A stretch of DNA of 64,000 nucleotides from Ruegeria atlantica. Its GTDB lineage: Bacteria > Pseudomonadota > Alphaproteobacteria > Rhodobacterales > Rhodobacteraceae. The DNA is taken from positions 62,001 through 126,000 of the forward strand of contig NZ_WQCG01000006.1 in NCBI RefSeq assembly GCF_013032505.1. Reading direction: 5' to 3'. The first letter of the stretch is position 1. Each line of letters begins with the position of its first letter. Below, piece after piece: positions 33,756-43,159 of the stretch. The position numbers were made by a program, and so were the translations under genes. The notes below the pieces were generated by a model. It was not told the DNA's origin and searched no databases. It worked only from the letters and a program-made list of their open reading frames with translations.

Positions 33756-34928
33756 TCAAACGCGTTCGATGGCTATCGCCGTGCCTTCGCCGCCGCCGAT
33801 GCAGATGGCCGCAACGCCGCGTTTCAGGTTTCGCTTTTCCAACGCATTCAGCAGCGTGACCATGATCCGCGCCCCTGACGCACCGATCGGGTGGCCCAGA
33901 GCGCAGGCCCCACCATTCACATTGACCATATCGCGGGGCAAGCCCATCTCGTGCATGAAGGCCATCGGCACGACGGCAAACGCTTCGTTGACCTCCCACA
34001 AGTCAACATCTTCTTTCGACCAACCGATATTGGTCAGCAACTTTTGCGCGGCCGGAACTGGCGCGGTCGTAAACAGCCCTGGTGCCTGCGCGTGGCTGGC
34101 GTGGCCGACAATACGCGCGCGGACGCTCAGGCCCTGCACCTTTGCCGCGTCCTCCGATGCCAGCACCAACGCGGCAGCACCATCTGAAATCGAAGAAGAG
34201 TTTGCAGCCGTGACGGTACCATCCTTTCGAAAGGCTGGCTTGAGCGTTGGGATTTTTTCGGGCCGCGCGGAAAGCGGCTGCTCATCCGCGGACTGGGTGA
34301 CTTCGCCCTTGCGAGTGCGGACCGAGACGGGCGTGATTTCATCCGCAAATGCACCATTTTCCTGTGCGGCCAGTGCATTCGACAAAGAACGCAGCGCGTA
34401 TTCATCCTGCGCCTCGCGCGTGAACTGATAGGCCTCGGCGCAGTCTTCAGCGAATGTGCCCATCAGGCGACCTTTGTCATAGGCGTCCTCGAGCCCGTCC
34501 AGAAACATATGATCCATTGCCTGCGCATGACCCAACCGCGCGCCCTCGCGCATTTTGGGCAGAAGGTATGGCGCGTTCGTCATACTCTCCATCCCGCCTG
34601 CGATCATTGTGTCCGCGTGCCCCAATGCAATCTGATCGTAGGCCATCATGGCCGCTTTCATACCCGAGCCGCACATTTTGTTGAGCGTCGTGGCAGGAAC
34701 GTCTTCGCCCAGCCCTGCTGCGAAACCGGCCTGGCGAGCGGGTGCCTGGCCCTGCCCGGCAGGCAAGACGCACCCCATCAGAACTTCGTCAACGGTCTCT
34801 GTCCCTGCACCCTGTAGCGCGGCCTTGATCGCAACACCGCCCAGATCGGCTGCTGTCACTGTATCGAACATCCCCTGAAACCCACCCATCGGGGTCCGTG
34901 CTGCGCCAGCGATAACGACGTGTTTCAT
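33756..34928 (-). CDS. Acetyl-CoA C-acetyltransferase (thiolase)
   Basis: This 390-residue thiolase condenses two acetyl-CoA to acetoacetyl-CoA or performs the reverse. The nucleophile Cys86 lies in NKMCGSGMKA, the catalytic His in NGGACALGHPIGASGAR, and the second Cys in AAICIGGGEGTA. The biosynthetic (PhaA/AtoB) type is likely by length, but a beta-oxidation thiolase is not excluded. The ATG at 34928 follows GGAGGAGC; a 51-residue upstream extension is rejected because it overlaps the divergent STAS gene. It is not beside phaB or other PHB genes here. Confidence 0.93.
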   Translation of the reverse strand: MKHVVIAGAARTPMGGFQGMFDTVTAADLGGVAIKAALQGAGTETVDEVLMGCVLPAGQGQAPARQAGFAAGLGEDVPATTLNKMCGSGMKAAMMAYDQIALGHADTMIAGGMESMTNAPYLLPKMREGARLGHAQAMDHMFLDGLEDAYDKGRLMGTFAEDCAEAYQFTREAQDEYALRSLSNALAAQENGAFADEITPVSVRTRKGEVTQSADEQPLSARPEKIPTLKPAFRKDGTVTAANSSSISDGAAALVLASEDAAKVQGLSVRARIVGHASHAQAPGLFTTAPVPAAQKLLTNIGWSKEDVDLWEVNEAFAVVPMAFMHEMGLPRDMVNVNGGACALGHPIGASGARIMVTLLNALEKRNLKRGVAAICIGGGEGTAIAIERV

Positions 34929-35030
34929 TTGGATGCTCCTCCGTTTTTCTACTGGGATGGATACCGAATGGTAAGAATTCCCGTCTAGCGTATTTCTACG
35001 AGTAATTTTTAGTTTAGAGAGCCCGCGCGC

Positions 35031-35369
35031 ATGGCCCTGACCAGTAAAACAACAGACACAACGCAGATCATAACGGTGCATTCTGACCGTATCGATGCCG
35101 CAATGGCCATTCAGTTCAAGGAAGACATGCGCAATGAGGCCGACGGTGGCGCGCCGCGCGTCGTCCTGGACCTGACGGGGGTCGAATTTATCGATTCAAG
35201 CGGCCTTGGGGCCATCGTTGCTTCAATGAAACAACTGGGCAGCGACCGCAGGCTGGATCTGGCAGGGCTACACCCTTTTGTCGAAAAGGTATTTCGGCTA
35301 ACCCGTATGGATACGGTTTTCAATCTTTACCAGACTCTGGACGACGCCATTGCACGGTCGGCGGAATGA
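35031..35369 (+). CDS. STAS-domain anti-sigma factor antagonist (RsbV/SpoIIAA-like)
   Basis: This 112-residue single STAS domain has the phosphorylation-site motif EFIDSSGLGA (Ser56/Ser57). The unphosphorylated form would bind the anti-sigma kinase and free its partner. The next gene, 22 bases on, encodes the matching HATPase, so the two form a partner-switching pair. No sigma factor or PP2C phosphatase lies nearby, so the controlled target must be elsewhere. It diverges from the thiolase gene over about 100 bases. Confidence 0.9.
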   Translation: MALTSKTTDTTQIITVHSDRIDAAMAIQFKEDMRNEADGGAPRVVLDLTGVEFIDSSGLGAIVASMKQLGSDRRLDLAGLHPFVEKVFRLTRMDTVFNLYQTLDDAIARSAE

Positions 35370-35391
35370 AGTCACGGATTGAATAGGTGCG

Positions 35392-35859
35392 ATGTCCATG
35401 GGGAACGGGAACTGCTTGGATCTGAGCTTTGCTGCCACCGAAACCGAAGCCAGTGCAGGCATCGCCCAGCTTAGCAAAGGACTTGAGGTGCAGGGCCTAC
35501 CTTCACACAAGGCGAGCGACGTGAAAATTGCGCTGGCCGAGGCGATCAACAATGTGATCGAGCATGCCTATGCGGGCGTCACTCCGGCCAAGGTCAGGGT
35601 GCATTGTCGGTTACATCAAAACTGGCTGGACATTCTGATCTCTGACACAGGGAATCCGTTGCCCGGCTTTCGCGTGCCGGATGGTGTGCCTGCGCCTTTG
35701 GGTTCTACGCTCGATGAGTTACCCGAAGGCGGGTTTGGCTGGTTCCTGATCCATGAACTGACCAGCGACATTCGCTATGAGCATCGCAATGGCTGCAACT
35801 GGTTGTCGCTGCGGTTTGACTTCCCAAACCCCTCCGCCGGACCCAAAAAGGCCACATAA
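35392..35859 (+). CDS. HATPase_c anti-sigma regulatory factor (RsbW-like serine kinase)
   Basis: This 155-residue GHKL ATPase has the N box ALAEAINNVIEHAY, the G1 box ISDTGNPLP and the G2 region GGFGWFLIHEL, as in RsbW/SpoIIAB. It would phosphorylate the STAS protein encoded just upstream and hold a sigma factor or other output. The start at 35392 is ATG with a second in-frame ATG at 35398. The pair is an operon. Output and trigger are unknown from this window. Confidence 0.9.
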   Translation: MSMGNGNCLDLSFAATETEASAGIAQLSKGLEVQGLPSHKASDVKIALAEAINNVIEHAYAGVTPAKVRVHCRLHQNWLDILISDTGNPLPGFRVPDGVPAPLGSTLDELPEGGFGWFLIHELTSDIRYEHRNGCNWLSLRFDFPNPSAGPKKAT

Positions 35860-35928
35860 AGGCCCCGATCGCACCATCGGCGCGCCGCAAACAAAGGGCA
35901 AACAGATATCTGTAGCTCAGATAGCTTC

Positions 35929-35975
35929 CCTCGGCGCCTAGTGTCACAGCCCCCACCCAGTGAACGGCGCCGAGG
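35929..35975 (+). other. Long-arm stem-loop upstream of gamma-glutamyltransferase
   Basis: CCTCGGCGCC (35929-35938) and GGCGCCGAGG (35966-35975) are perfect 10-bp arms enclosing a 27-base loop with C-rich and GTGTCAC/CAGTGAAC segments. It lies in the 196-base gap between the RsbW-like gene and ggt. There is no T tract. It may be a leader RNA structure, an operator or a processing signal; I do not recognise a known riboswitch. Confidence 0.45.
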
Positions 35976-36055
35976 ATCTCCCTTCCCGCTGATGTGACTA
36001 GACAATCCCTGACCGCGCTTTACGTTCGGCGTGTTCAAAAGGGGAAGGCAAAGCT

Positions 36056-37633
36056 ATGCGGGATTTTCACACTCCAGGTCGGTCCGAAGTTCTGGCAACC
36101 GAGGGAATGTGCGCCACATCGCATCCTCTGGCGGCGCAGGTTGCCGTAAATATCCTGCAGCAAGGCGGCAATGCCATGGACGCTGCCATCGCAGGCGCTG
36201 TGCTGCTGGGCATTTGCGAGCCGCAGATGACAGGCATCGGTGGCGATTGCTTTGTTCTATTCAACCGTGCAGGTGAAGATCAGATACGCGCTCTGAACGG
36301 GTCCGGACGCGCACCGGCGGCGGTCAATGCGGACAAGTTGCGAGCCGAGGGGCTGGATACAGTGCCGTTGAATACACCCGATGCGGTGACCATTCCCGGT
36401 GCGATTGATGCCTTTTGCCATCTGGCAGAAACCGAGGGCAGGCTTGGGCTGGATGAGATACTGGCACCTGCCATTCACTATGCAGAGGCCGGTGTCCCGG
36501 TCGCACCCCGGGTCGCCTATGATTGGAAAACGGGGGCTGACACGCTGCAGGGGGCTGCACGCAAGCATTACCTGACTGACGGCAAAGCGCCAAATGTAGG
36601 CCAGAACTTTCGCGCGCCGGGGCAGGCCGAAGTCCTGCGCCAGATTGCACGCAATGGCCGTGATGCCTTTTATTCCGGTGAAATTGCGCAGGACATGATC
36701 GACGCCCTGACGGCATTGGGCGGAGTTCACACGGCCCAGGATTTTCTGGCCACGCAATGCACAGACACCCGGCCCGTAAGCGGAAGCTACAAGGGCATTG
36801 ATCTGGTCGAACATCCGCCAAACGGACAGGGTGCGACGGCGATCCTGCTTCTGAATATCCTGAAGAACTTTGACCTGGCGGGCCTTGATCCGTTTGGCCC
36901 CGAACTCATACATCTTGAGGCCGAGGCTTCGAAACTCGCCTATGACGCGCGCAATCGGTTCATTGCGGATCCAGATCACACAACCCACGCTGAACGGTTC
37001 CTTGACCAGACGGTGGCCGATAAGCTGGCTGCGTTGATTGACCCCAAGCGCGCCATGCCAGCGGCAGCCCCGTTAACCGAGGCCATTCACAAAGACACAG
37101 TCTATATCACGGTTGTTGACCGGGATCGGATGGCGGTTTCGCTGATCTATTCCATATTTCACAGCTTCGGGTCCGGTATCGCATCAGAAAAATATGGGAT
37201 TTTGCTGCAGAACCGAGGCTCTGGTTTCAACCTGCAGGCTGATCATCCAAACGAATTTGGCCCGGGCAAGCGCCCAATGCACACGATCATTCCCGGAATG
37301 CTTAAACAGGATGGCCGGGTACTAATGCCGTTTGGCGTGATGGGCGGAGCTTTTCAACCAACTGGCCACGCACGCCTATTGTCCAACCTCACCGATCATG
37401 GATTGGGTCTTCAGGCCAGCATCGACGCCCCGCGCGCCTTCGCGGATGGCGGCGTTTTGAAACTTGAGCGCGGAATTTCGCCTAACACATCTCAACAATT
37501 GCGCGAATTAGGACACAACGTTCAGGTTCCAGAAACGCCCCTTGGCGGCGCGCAAGCTATCCGAATCCGCACAGACGGCGTTCTAGAGGGCGCAAGCGAC
37601 CCCAGAAAAGACGGTTGTGCATTAGGTTACTGA
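36056..37633 (+). CDS. Gamma-glutamyltransferase family protein
   Basis: This 525-residue Ntn-hydrolase precursor has the autocleavage/nucleophile Thr348 in KDTVYITVVD. The C-terminal small subunit contains the substrate-binding part PMHTIIPGML and FGVMGGAFQPTGH. The N-terminal part starts EGMCATSHPLAAQVAVNILQ. There is no signal peptide, unlike the periplasmic E. coli enzyme, so it fits the cytoplasmic YwrD-like group, which includes enzymes acting on gamma-glutamyl compounds or cephalosporin-like amides. The ATG is preceded by AAAGGGGAAGG. It is a single gene, with a 10-bp-arm stem-loop upstream. Confidence 0.9.
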   Translation: MRDFHTPGRSEVLATEGMCATSHPLAAQVAVNILQQGGNAMDAAIAGAVLLGICEPQMTGIGGDCFVLFNRAGEDQIRALNGSGRAPAAVNADKLRAEGLDTVPLNTPDAVTIPGAIDAFCHLAETEGRLGLDEILAPAIHYAEAGVPVAPRVAYDWKTGADTLQGAARKHYLTDGKAPNVGQNFRAPGQAEVLRQIARNGRDAFYSGEIAQDMIDALTALGGVHTAQDFLATQCTDTRPVSGSYKGIDLVEHPPNGQGATAILLLNILKNFDLAGLDPFGPELIHLEAEASKLAYDARNRFIADPDHTTHAERFLDQTVADKLAALIDPKRAMPAAAPLTEAIHKDTVYITVVDRDRMAVSLIYSIFHSFGSGIASEKYGILLQNRGSGFNLQADHPNEFGPGKRPMHTIIPGMLKQDGRVLMPFGVMGGAFQPTGHARLLSNLTDHGLGLQASIDAPRAFADGGVLKLERGISPNTSQQLRELGHNVQVPETPLGGAQAIRIRTDGVLEGASDPRKDGCALGY

Positions 37634-37667
37634 CCACCGGGGCGGGCGAATTGGCGCACCAAATTTC

Positions 37668-37994
37668 TTAGTTCAAATTAAAGTGCAGCGGGTACGCGCC
37701 ATTCTCGAAAGGACCGAACATGTCAGGAATATCAGGATGCTCAACCGGTTCCCCGGATTGGTCCGCAACCAGATTTTGTTCTGAAACATAAGCCACATAG
37801 AAGGATTGATCGTTTTCTGCGAGCAGATGATAAAACGGTTGATCCTTGATGGGGCGGCTGTCCTCGGGAATGGCCTGATACCACTCTTCCGTATTGGAAA
37901 ATTCCGGGTCCACGTCAAAAATCACCCCTCGGAAGGGATGCTTTTTATGGCGGACCACCTGTCCCAGGCGGTACTTGGCATTTGTCTTCAGCAT
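37668..37994 (-). CDS. hspQ: Heat shock protein HspQ
   Basis: This 108-residue protein contains the YccV-like (hemimethylated DNA-binding) domain: YRLGQVVRHKKHPFRGVIFDVDPEF, split around residue 20, then DQPFYHLLAENDQSFYVAYVSEQNLV. HspQ is a small stress protein that acts as a Lon specificity factor and affects DnaA stability in E. coli. The ATG at 37994 is chosen, with GGGGGCTG upstream; the longer frame covers the divergent promoter. It is alone on its strand between ggt and an AEC transporter. Confidence 0.92.
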   Translation of the reverse strand: MLKTNAKYRLGQVVRHKKHPFRGVIFDVDPEFSNTEEWYQAIPEDSRPIKDQPFYHLLAENDQSFYVAYVSEQNLVADQSGEPVEHPDIPDMFGPFENGAYPLHFNLN

Positions 37995-38074
37995 TTTTTC
38001 AGCCCCCAGAGATCTTACTACCTCTTTCCGCGCCGAAATGCCAATCATTGATCGGAAATTAAAGGAAACAGTCT

Positions 38075-38956
38075 GTGAACATCTTACTGACAGTGTTCGA
38101 AATTGTTGCACCGGTCTTCCTGCTGGCGGGCATCGGATTTACATGGGTCAAACTGGGTTTTGAGTATCGTTTGGAGTTTGTAACGCGCCTTGCCGTGACG
38201 CTTGCTGTGCCCAGCCTGATCTTTGTTGCGCTGATGCAGACAGAGATTCCGGCAGGAGAGTTGACGCGTTTCACGCTGGCCGCAGTTGCGGGTCATGTTG
38301 GGCTGGCCCTAGCATTTGGCGTTTTCGTTCGGCTTTCTGGCCTGGACCGCCGTACCTATCTTTCGCCGCTAATTTTCGGAAACACTGGCAATCTGGGCCT
38401 GCCGCTATGCATTTTTGCGTTTGGTCAGGCTGGTTTGGGATTTGCAGTCATTTTCCTGGCCATCACCGCTTTGTTTTCCTTCACCTATGGCATCTACCTT
38501 GTCGCTGGGCAGGGTGCATTCGGTAAAGCTGCGCGTGAACCCATGGTCTGGGCAACCCTGCTTGGGGCCTTGTTTTTGTGGCAGGATTGGGAAACGCCTT
38601 TGTTCCTGACCAACACGCTAGAGTTGCTGGGCCAGATGGCAGTCCCGATGATGCTGATAACAGTAGGTGTCGCGATCGCAAGGCTGACAACCCGCAAATT
38701 GGGTCAGGCGATCTGGCTATCAGGCCTAAAACTGCTTGTCTGCTTTGGGCTGGGCTGGGCAATCGCGCGCGTCTTTGATCTGGATTCCATCGCCTTCGGA
38801 GTACTGGTTTTGCAGATGTGTACCCCGGTCGCAGTGACATCCTACCTTCTGGCCGAGCGATTTGACGCAGATTCAGACGCTGTTGCCGGGATGGTCATGG
38901 TGTCAACGGTGCTGTCCGTGGGCGCTTTGCCCTTAATTCTAGCGATTGTTCTATAA
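38075..38956 (+). CDS. AEC-family transporter (auxin efflux carrier-like)
   Basis: This 293-residue inner-membrane protein has about ten transmembrane helices in the 5+5 AEC arrangement, with the conserved FGNTGNLGLPLC in helix 4 and MCTPVAVTSYLLA near the end. Bacterial AEC proteins carry malate, malonate or other organic acids or amino acids; the substrate is not predictable. The start is GTG with AAAGGAAA upstream. No operon partner is obvious. Confidence 0.9.
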   Translation: MNILLTVFEIVAPVFLLAGIGFTWVKLGFEYRLEFVTRLAVTLAVPSLIFVALMQTEIPAGELTRFTLAAVAGHVGLALAFGVFVRLSGLDRRTYLSPLIFGNTGNLGLPLCIFAFGQAGLGFAVIFLAITALFSFTYGIYLVAGQGAFGKAAREPMVWATLLGALFLWQDWETPLFLTNTLELLGQMAVPMMLITVGVAIARLTTRKLGQAIWLSGLKLLVCFGLGWAIARVFDLDSIAFGVLVLQMCTPVAVTSYLLAERFDADSDAVAGMVMVSTVLSVGALPLILAIVL

Positions 38957-39016
38957 CGATTGTGATTTCCTAAACTCTCAATCTGCGCTAGAATAAAGAA
39001 AAAAGGCACGAGGCAC

Positions 39017-39598
39017 ATGAGCAGAATTTTCTTCGTACTCCTTGGGGTGCTGCTTTTGGCATCCTGTGGTGGCGGGTCCAAACAGCCACCGAGCAGACTG
39101 AACGATGCGTGCAGCATTGCGCGCGAACGGCCCGACTTTATCAAGGCGTTTAAAAGCACCGAGCGGAAATGGGGCGTCCCGATTCACGTCCAAATGGCGA
39201 CGATCTATCAGGAAAGCCGCTATAAGCACGATGCACGCACGCCCCACCAATACGTTCTGGGCGTTATCCCGATGGGCCGTCAGAGCAGCGCCTATGGCTT
39301 CAGCCAGGCATTGGACGGCACGTGGGATGAATACCGCAAGGAAACCGGCAAGCGCCGCGCCAAACGGGACCGCATTCGCGATGCGTCAGATTTCATCGGC
39401 TGGTATATGAACAAAACCCATCAGCGGAACGGCATTCACCCCAGTGATACACGCAACCAGTATCTGGCCTATCACGAGGGACACAGTGGTTTTGCCCGCG
39501 GCAGCTATAACAGCAAATCCTGGCTGTTGAACGTCGCCAATGATGTGGATGCACGCGCCAAGCTCTATCAGGCGCAGCTGGCGAACTGCCGCTACTGA
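39017..39598 (+). CDS. Lipoprotein with lytic transglycosylase (SLT) fold
   Basis: The 193-residue precursor has a lipoprotein signal (lipobox LASC, Cys17). The SLT-like domain is short, with the candidate catalytic Glu66 in MATIYQESRYKHD, then YGFSQALDGTWDEYRK and YLAYHEGHSGFARGSY. It resembles an EmtA/MltE-like membrane-bound transglycosylase that would trim peptidoglycan from the outer-membrane side. It stands alone and its transcript ends at a hairpin shared with the end of lolA. Confidence 0.85.
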   Translation: MSRIFFVLLGVLLLASCGGGSKQPPSRLNDACSIARERPDFIKAFKSTERKWGVPIHVQMATIYQESRYKHDARTPHQYVLGVIPMGRQSSAYGFSQALDGTWDEYRKETGKRRAKRDRIRDASDFIGWYMNKTHQRNGIHPSDTRNQYLAYHEGHSGFARGSYNSKSWLLNVANDVDARAKLYQAQLANCRY

Positions 39599-39605
39599 CA
39601 AGATT

Positions 39606-39630
39606 GCGGGTCAGCGATTGCCTGACCCGC
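39606..39630 (+). terminator. Terminator of the SLT lipoprotein gene overlapping the lolA 3' end
   Basis: GCGGGTCAG (39606-39614) pairs perfectly with CTGACCCGC (39622-39630), loop CGATTGC, followed by TTCTATTTG. The stem includes the stop and last codons of the convergent lolA gene, so the coding tail doubles as a terminator arm. Confidence 0.7.
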
Positions 39631-40207
39631 TTCTATTTGATCTTGAAAACAGATCGTTGCTGAGATTTCCACCGGTATTCAACTGGCCCAGCAGAACGGT
39701 CGTCTGACTGCCAGCGTTATCGTGAATAACCCATTTGCGCAGCTCAATCGGGTCCCCTGTGAACATCAGCTCAATCCGGCCCGATTCAGGGTTTTTTGGG
39801 TCCCGAGCCGTGACAACGGTAGCCGTTCCATCAAAGTCGTGGGCGACCACCATATTCGCCTGCCCCAAGTTGACGTTGCGCGCCAGCACCAGCGACAAGG
39901 GCGTGCGTTTCAACGGATACTGTTCGGGGGGTTGGTTAGATTTCGGATCAAATATCTGAACCGTACCGGCGCGTGCCAGTACTACGGCGCTGTTGGGTGG
40001 GTCGTATTCAAACCGCATTTTCCCGGGCCGTTCCATCCACAGCTTTCCGGTGCTCAACGAGCCGTCATCATTAACTTGCGTGAACGTGGTCTCAACGGTT
40101 TTGAGGCCGTTCAGGTAGTTTGAGATTTGGGACAACGGCAGCTTATCAGCCGCCCAGGCCGCAGGCGCGGCGAGTGTCAAAGCAAGGGCAAAGGCAATCT
40201 GTTTCAT
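39611..40207 (-). CDS. lolA: Outer-membrane lipoprotein carrier protein LolA
   Basis: This 198-residue periplasmic chaperone carries lipoproteins from the LolCDE complex to LolB at the outer membrane. It has a signal peptide (MKQIAFALALTLAAPAAWA) and the conserved segments TTFTQVNDDGSLSTGKLWM and RPGKMRFEYDPP. The C-terminal tail is Ser/Asn/Arg-rich. It lies 40 bases after ftsK on the same strand, the usual ftsK-lolA pairing of alphaproteobacteria. Confidence 0.93.
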   Translation of the reverse strand: MKQIAFALALTLAAPAAWAADKLPLSQISNYLNGLKTVETTFTQVNDDGSLSTGKLWMERPGKMRFEYDPPNSAVVLARAGTVQIFDPKSNQPPEQYPLKRTPLSLVLARNVNLGQANMVVAHDFDGTATVVTARDPKNPESGRIELMFTGDPIELRKWVIHDNAGSQTTVLLGQLNTGGNLSNDLFSRSNRSGSGNR

Positions 40208-40247
40208 AACTCCTCAGATAAGCGCTCTGCCCTTGTTATTAAATATC

Positions 40248-43145
40248 CTATTGCTCAGGGACGAGGATTTCGCGTTTCCCGACATGATTTGCCGACGAAA
40301 CAACGCCTTCATCTTCCATTTGCTCAACAAGCCGCGCAGCTTTGTTGTAACCAATGGCAAGTTTCCGCTGAATGTACGAGGTCGAGCATTTGCGATCCTT
40401 GATCACAATCGCCACCGCCTGATCGTACAGCGCGTCTTCGCCGTTGGTGTTGCCCCCCGTGTTCAGGCCCAGAACCGCATCGATATTGTCGGCCTTTTCC
40501 TCAGCCGGGCCATCGACCACTCCGCTCATGTAATCCGGGGGACCGAACTGTTTCAGGTGGTTGACGATTTCCTCGACCTCTTCGTCCGAGACAAACGGCC
40601 CGTGGCAACGGGTAATCTTGGCGCCACCGGCCATATACAGCATGTCGCCCTGCCCCAGCAGTTGCTCGGCGCCCATCTCGCCAAGAATTGTGCGGCTGTC
40701 GACTTTCGACGTCACCTGGAACGAAATCCGGGTCGGGAAGTTCGCCTTGATCGTACCGGTGATGACGTCAACCGACGGACGCTGCGTGGCCATGATCAGG
40801 TGAATACCCGAGGCCCGCGCCATCTGCGCCAGACGCTGGATGCAAGCCTCGATCTCTTTGCCGGCAACCATCATCAGGTCAGCCATCTCATCAACGATGA
40901 CGACGATATAGGGCATCGCTTCGGGCGCGAACTCTTCCGTCTCGAACGTTGGCTCGCCGGTTTCATCGTCGAACCCGGTCTGCACTGTGCGGCTGAACAT
41001 CTCGCCCTTGGCCAACGCGTCCTTAACGCGGCCGTTGTAGCCCGCGATGTTGCGGACGCCCATCTTGGACATCTTGCGATAACGGTCCTCCATCTCACCC
41101 ACGACCCACTTCAGGGCGACAACCGCTTTTTTCGGGTCGGTCACAACGGGCGAAAGCAGATGCGGAATGCCATCATAGACAGACAGTTCCAGCATCTTGG
41201 GGTCGATCATGATCAGGCGACATTCATCCGGCGTCAGCTTATAAAGCAGCGACAGGATCATGGTGTTGATTGCCACCGACTTACCGGACCCAGTGGTCCC
41301 TGCGATCAGCAGGTGAGGCATTTTGGCCAGGTTCGCCACGACGGATTCGCCACCGATATCTTTGCCTAGGGCCAGCGGCAACGCGTGGTTCCCATCGCCA
41401 AAGTCCCGGCTTGCAAGGATTTCACGCAGCACCACCATCTCGCGGTTTTCATTGGGCAATTCGATCCCGATCACCGAGCGTCCCGGAAGAGTCGAAACGC
41501 GAGCCGACAGCGCCGACATCGAACGTGCGATATCGTCGGCCAGACCGATCACGCGGCTGGCCTTCAGGCCCGGAGCGGGCTCCAGTTCGTACATGGTAAC
41601 AACCGGACCAGGGCGAACGCTGACGATCTCACCCTTGACGCCATAGTCATCCAGAACGTTTTCCAGCATGCGTGCGTTTTCTTCCAATGCCTCATCGCTG
41701 AGGTGGTGGCGCTGAATGCTAGCGGGGTTGGACAACAAGCTAAGCGGTGGCAGCTCAAAGTCCGAATGACGGTCTTCGAAGGACAACGCGGGTTGCGCTT
41801 CGGCCTGCGCGCGGCGCGAAGGTGCCGGCGTGCGGCGCACAGGCTGCGCCACGACGGGCTTGCGCGGTTCGGCCACTGGAATTTTCATCGCAGGACGCGG
41901 AACCTGTTCCGGCCCGGGTGTATCTTCAAATACGGCCTCATCCTCAAATGCGGGCTCGGGCGCAAAGTCCTGATGTAAAGGTTCTTGCCGCCACTCGGGT
42001 TCCGGCTCTGCTGTCAGCATCGGCTCGGGTGGCAGTCCGTCCAAGGTCATCGGCGGCTCGGGCGGAAGCTCTTCCCCGCCTCTGGCGTTCAGGATCAGCG
42101 GGTCCGGCCCCCGGCCACGCCCTTTGGTCAAAGGTAGGGTTGGATCGTGTTCAGGTGCCATCTCACCGGTGGCCACCTTACGGCTGCGCACGGCTGCGGA
42201 AATCTTGGACTTGATGCGATCTTCACCAGGCATTTCATCAAATCCGGCAACCGGGTCTCGGTCGACCAGTTCCGGCTCCGGCATCGGATCCGGACGGCGG
42301 ATCAAGCTGGGCATCCGTGCCAGAAGGCCTGGTTTGGCGGGCTCGGGTTCTTCGAAATCCGGCTCTTCGAACATCGGATCGGCATAGGCCATATCATCGT
42401 CAAACACGGACTCGGCGGCCTCGGCGCGGGCGGCTTTACGCTCGTCCCACTGCGCCCGGCGATCGCGGGCGGCCTGCGCGGTGACCGATGCACTGCGACC
42501 CAAGAGATTCATCAGCATATCATAGGACATCACGAGACCCAGCAGGAAGGCGCGCAGACCCTTGCGCACATCGGCCTTTGTGAACCCAAGAACAAATGTC
42601 CCTAATGCCAACATGCCAGCAGCCATCGCCAGCGACATCAGTTTGACCATGAAATGTGACGAAATCGGCAGCAGTGTCAGCAATGCACCCATTACGGTAT
42701 CACCAAACAAGCCCCCCAGACCAAAGCTGTGGGTCGTGCGCCATGCCTCACCCGGCACCAAAGTCGCGGCATAAACGGAAACGATGGCAATCCAGATCGG
42801 AGCAAAGATAAGGCAGGCCACTGCGCGTTCCTCACCGAAATGCCCGGCAAAGCGAATGCCCCAGCCAATCAGCACCAACGCGATGCTCCAACTGCCCCAT
42901 CCGACGATCATGAACAGCGGCGCAGCGATCGACGCCCCGATCCGCCCCATCCAATTCTGCACCGGCGCGTCTGTCGACACCATCCAGTTCGGATCATCCG
43001 GCGTGTAGGACCAGATCATCGCGGCTGAAGCCAGCCCTAGCAGGATCAGAGCGATCCCGATCAGTTCCTTGCTGCGCCGTTCGATGGCGGCCTGAGTCGT
43101 GCTGTCCAGCAATGGATCGCGGTTGCGCGCATTATATGATGCCAT
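40248..43145 (-). CDS. ftsK: DNA translocase FtsK
   Basis: This 965-residue protein couples chromosome dimer resolution to division. It has an N-terminal domain with four transmembrane helices (residues about 30-195) and a Pro/Glu-rich linker (about 240-440). The RecA-type motor follows, with Walker [16 protein letters not shown] near 612 and Walker [14 protein letters not shown] near 750. The C-terminal gamma winged helix (from about 895, [17 protein letters not shown]) reads KOPS sequences. The ATG at 43145 follows GAGGG; a GTG at 43163 overlapping the aminotransferase stop is less likely. Confidence 0.96.
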   Translation of the reverse strand: MASYNARNRDPLLDSTTQAAIERRSKELIGIALILLGLASAAMIWSYTPDDPNWMVSTDAPVQNWMGRIGASIAAPLFMIVGWGSWSIALVLIGWGIRFAGHFGEERAVACLIFAPIWIAIVSVYAATLVPGEAWRTTHSFGLGGLFGDTVMGALLTLLPISSHFMVKLMSLAMAAGMLALGTFVLGFTKADVRKGLRAFLLGLVMSYDMLMNLLGRSASVTAQAARDRRAQWDERKAARAEAAESVFDDDMAYADPMFEEPDFEEPEPAKPGLLARMPSLIRRPDPMPEPELVDRDPVAGFDEMPGEDRIKSKISAAVRSRKVATGEMAPEHDPTLPLTKGRGRGPDPLILNARGGEELPPEPPMTLDGLPPEPMLTAEPEPEWRQEPLHQDFAPEPAFEDEAVFEDTPGPEQVPRPAMKIPVAEPRKPVVAQPVRRTPAPSRRAQAEAQPALSFEDRHSDFELPPLSLLSNPASIQRHHLSDEALEENARMLENVLDDYGVKGEIVSVRPGPVVTMYELEPAPGLKASRVIGLADDIARSMSALSARVSTLPGRSVIGIELPNENREMVVLREILASRDFGDGNHALPLALGKDIGGESVVANLAKMPHLLIAGTTGSGKSVAINTMILSLLYKLTPDECRLIMIDPKMLELSVYDGIPHLLSPVVTDPKKAVVALKWVVGEMEDRYRKMSKMGVRNIAGYNGRVKDALAKGEMFSRTVQTGFDDETGEPTFETEEFAPEAMPYIVVIVDEMADLMMVAGKEIEACIQRLAQMARASGIHLIMATQRPSVDVITGTIKANFPTRISFQVTSKVDSRTILGEMGAEQLLGQGDMLYMAGGAKITRCHGPFVSDEEVEEIVNHLKQFGPPDYMSGVVDGPAEEKADNIDAVLGLNTGGNTNGEDALYDQAVAIVIKDRKCSTSYIQRKLAIGYNKAARLVEQMEDEGVVSSANHVGKREILVPEQ

Positions 43146-43159
43146 TTTGCCCTCGTACC

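Noticed and set aside
35905-35935. TGTAGCTCAGATAG, resembling a tRNA D-arm
   Set aside because: There is no acceptor stem, anticodon arm or TTCGA-type T arm at the right distances, so it is not a tRNA.
40233-41369. 378-codon open frame on the plus strand
   Set aside because: It is antisense to the motor domain of ftsK; no ribosome site and no family features.
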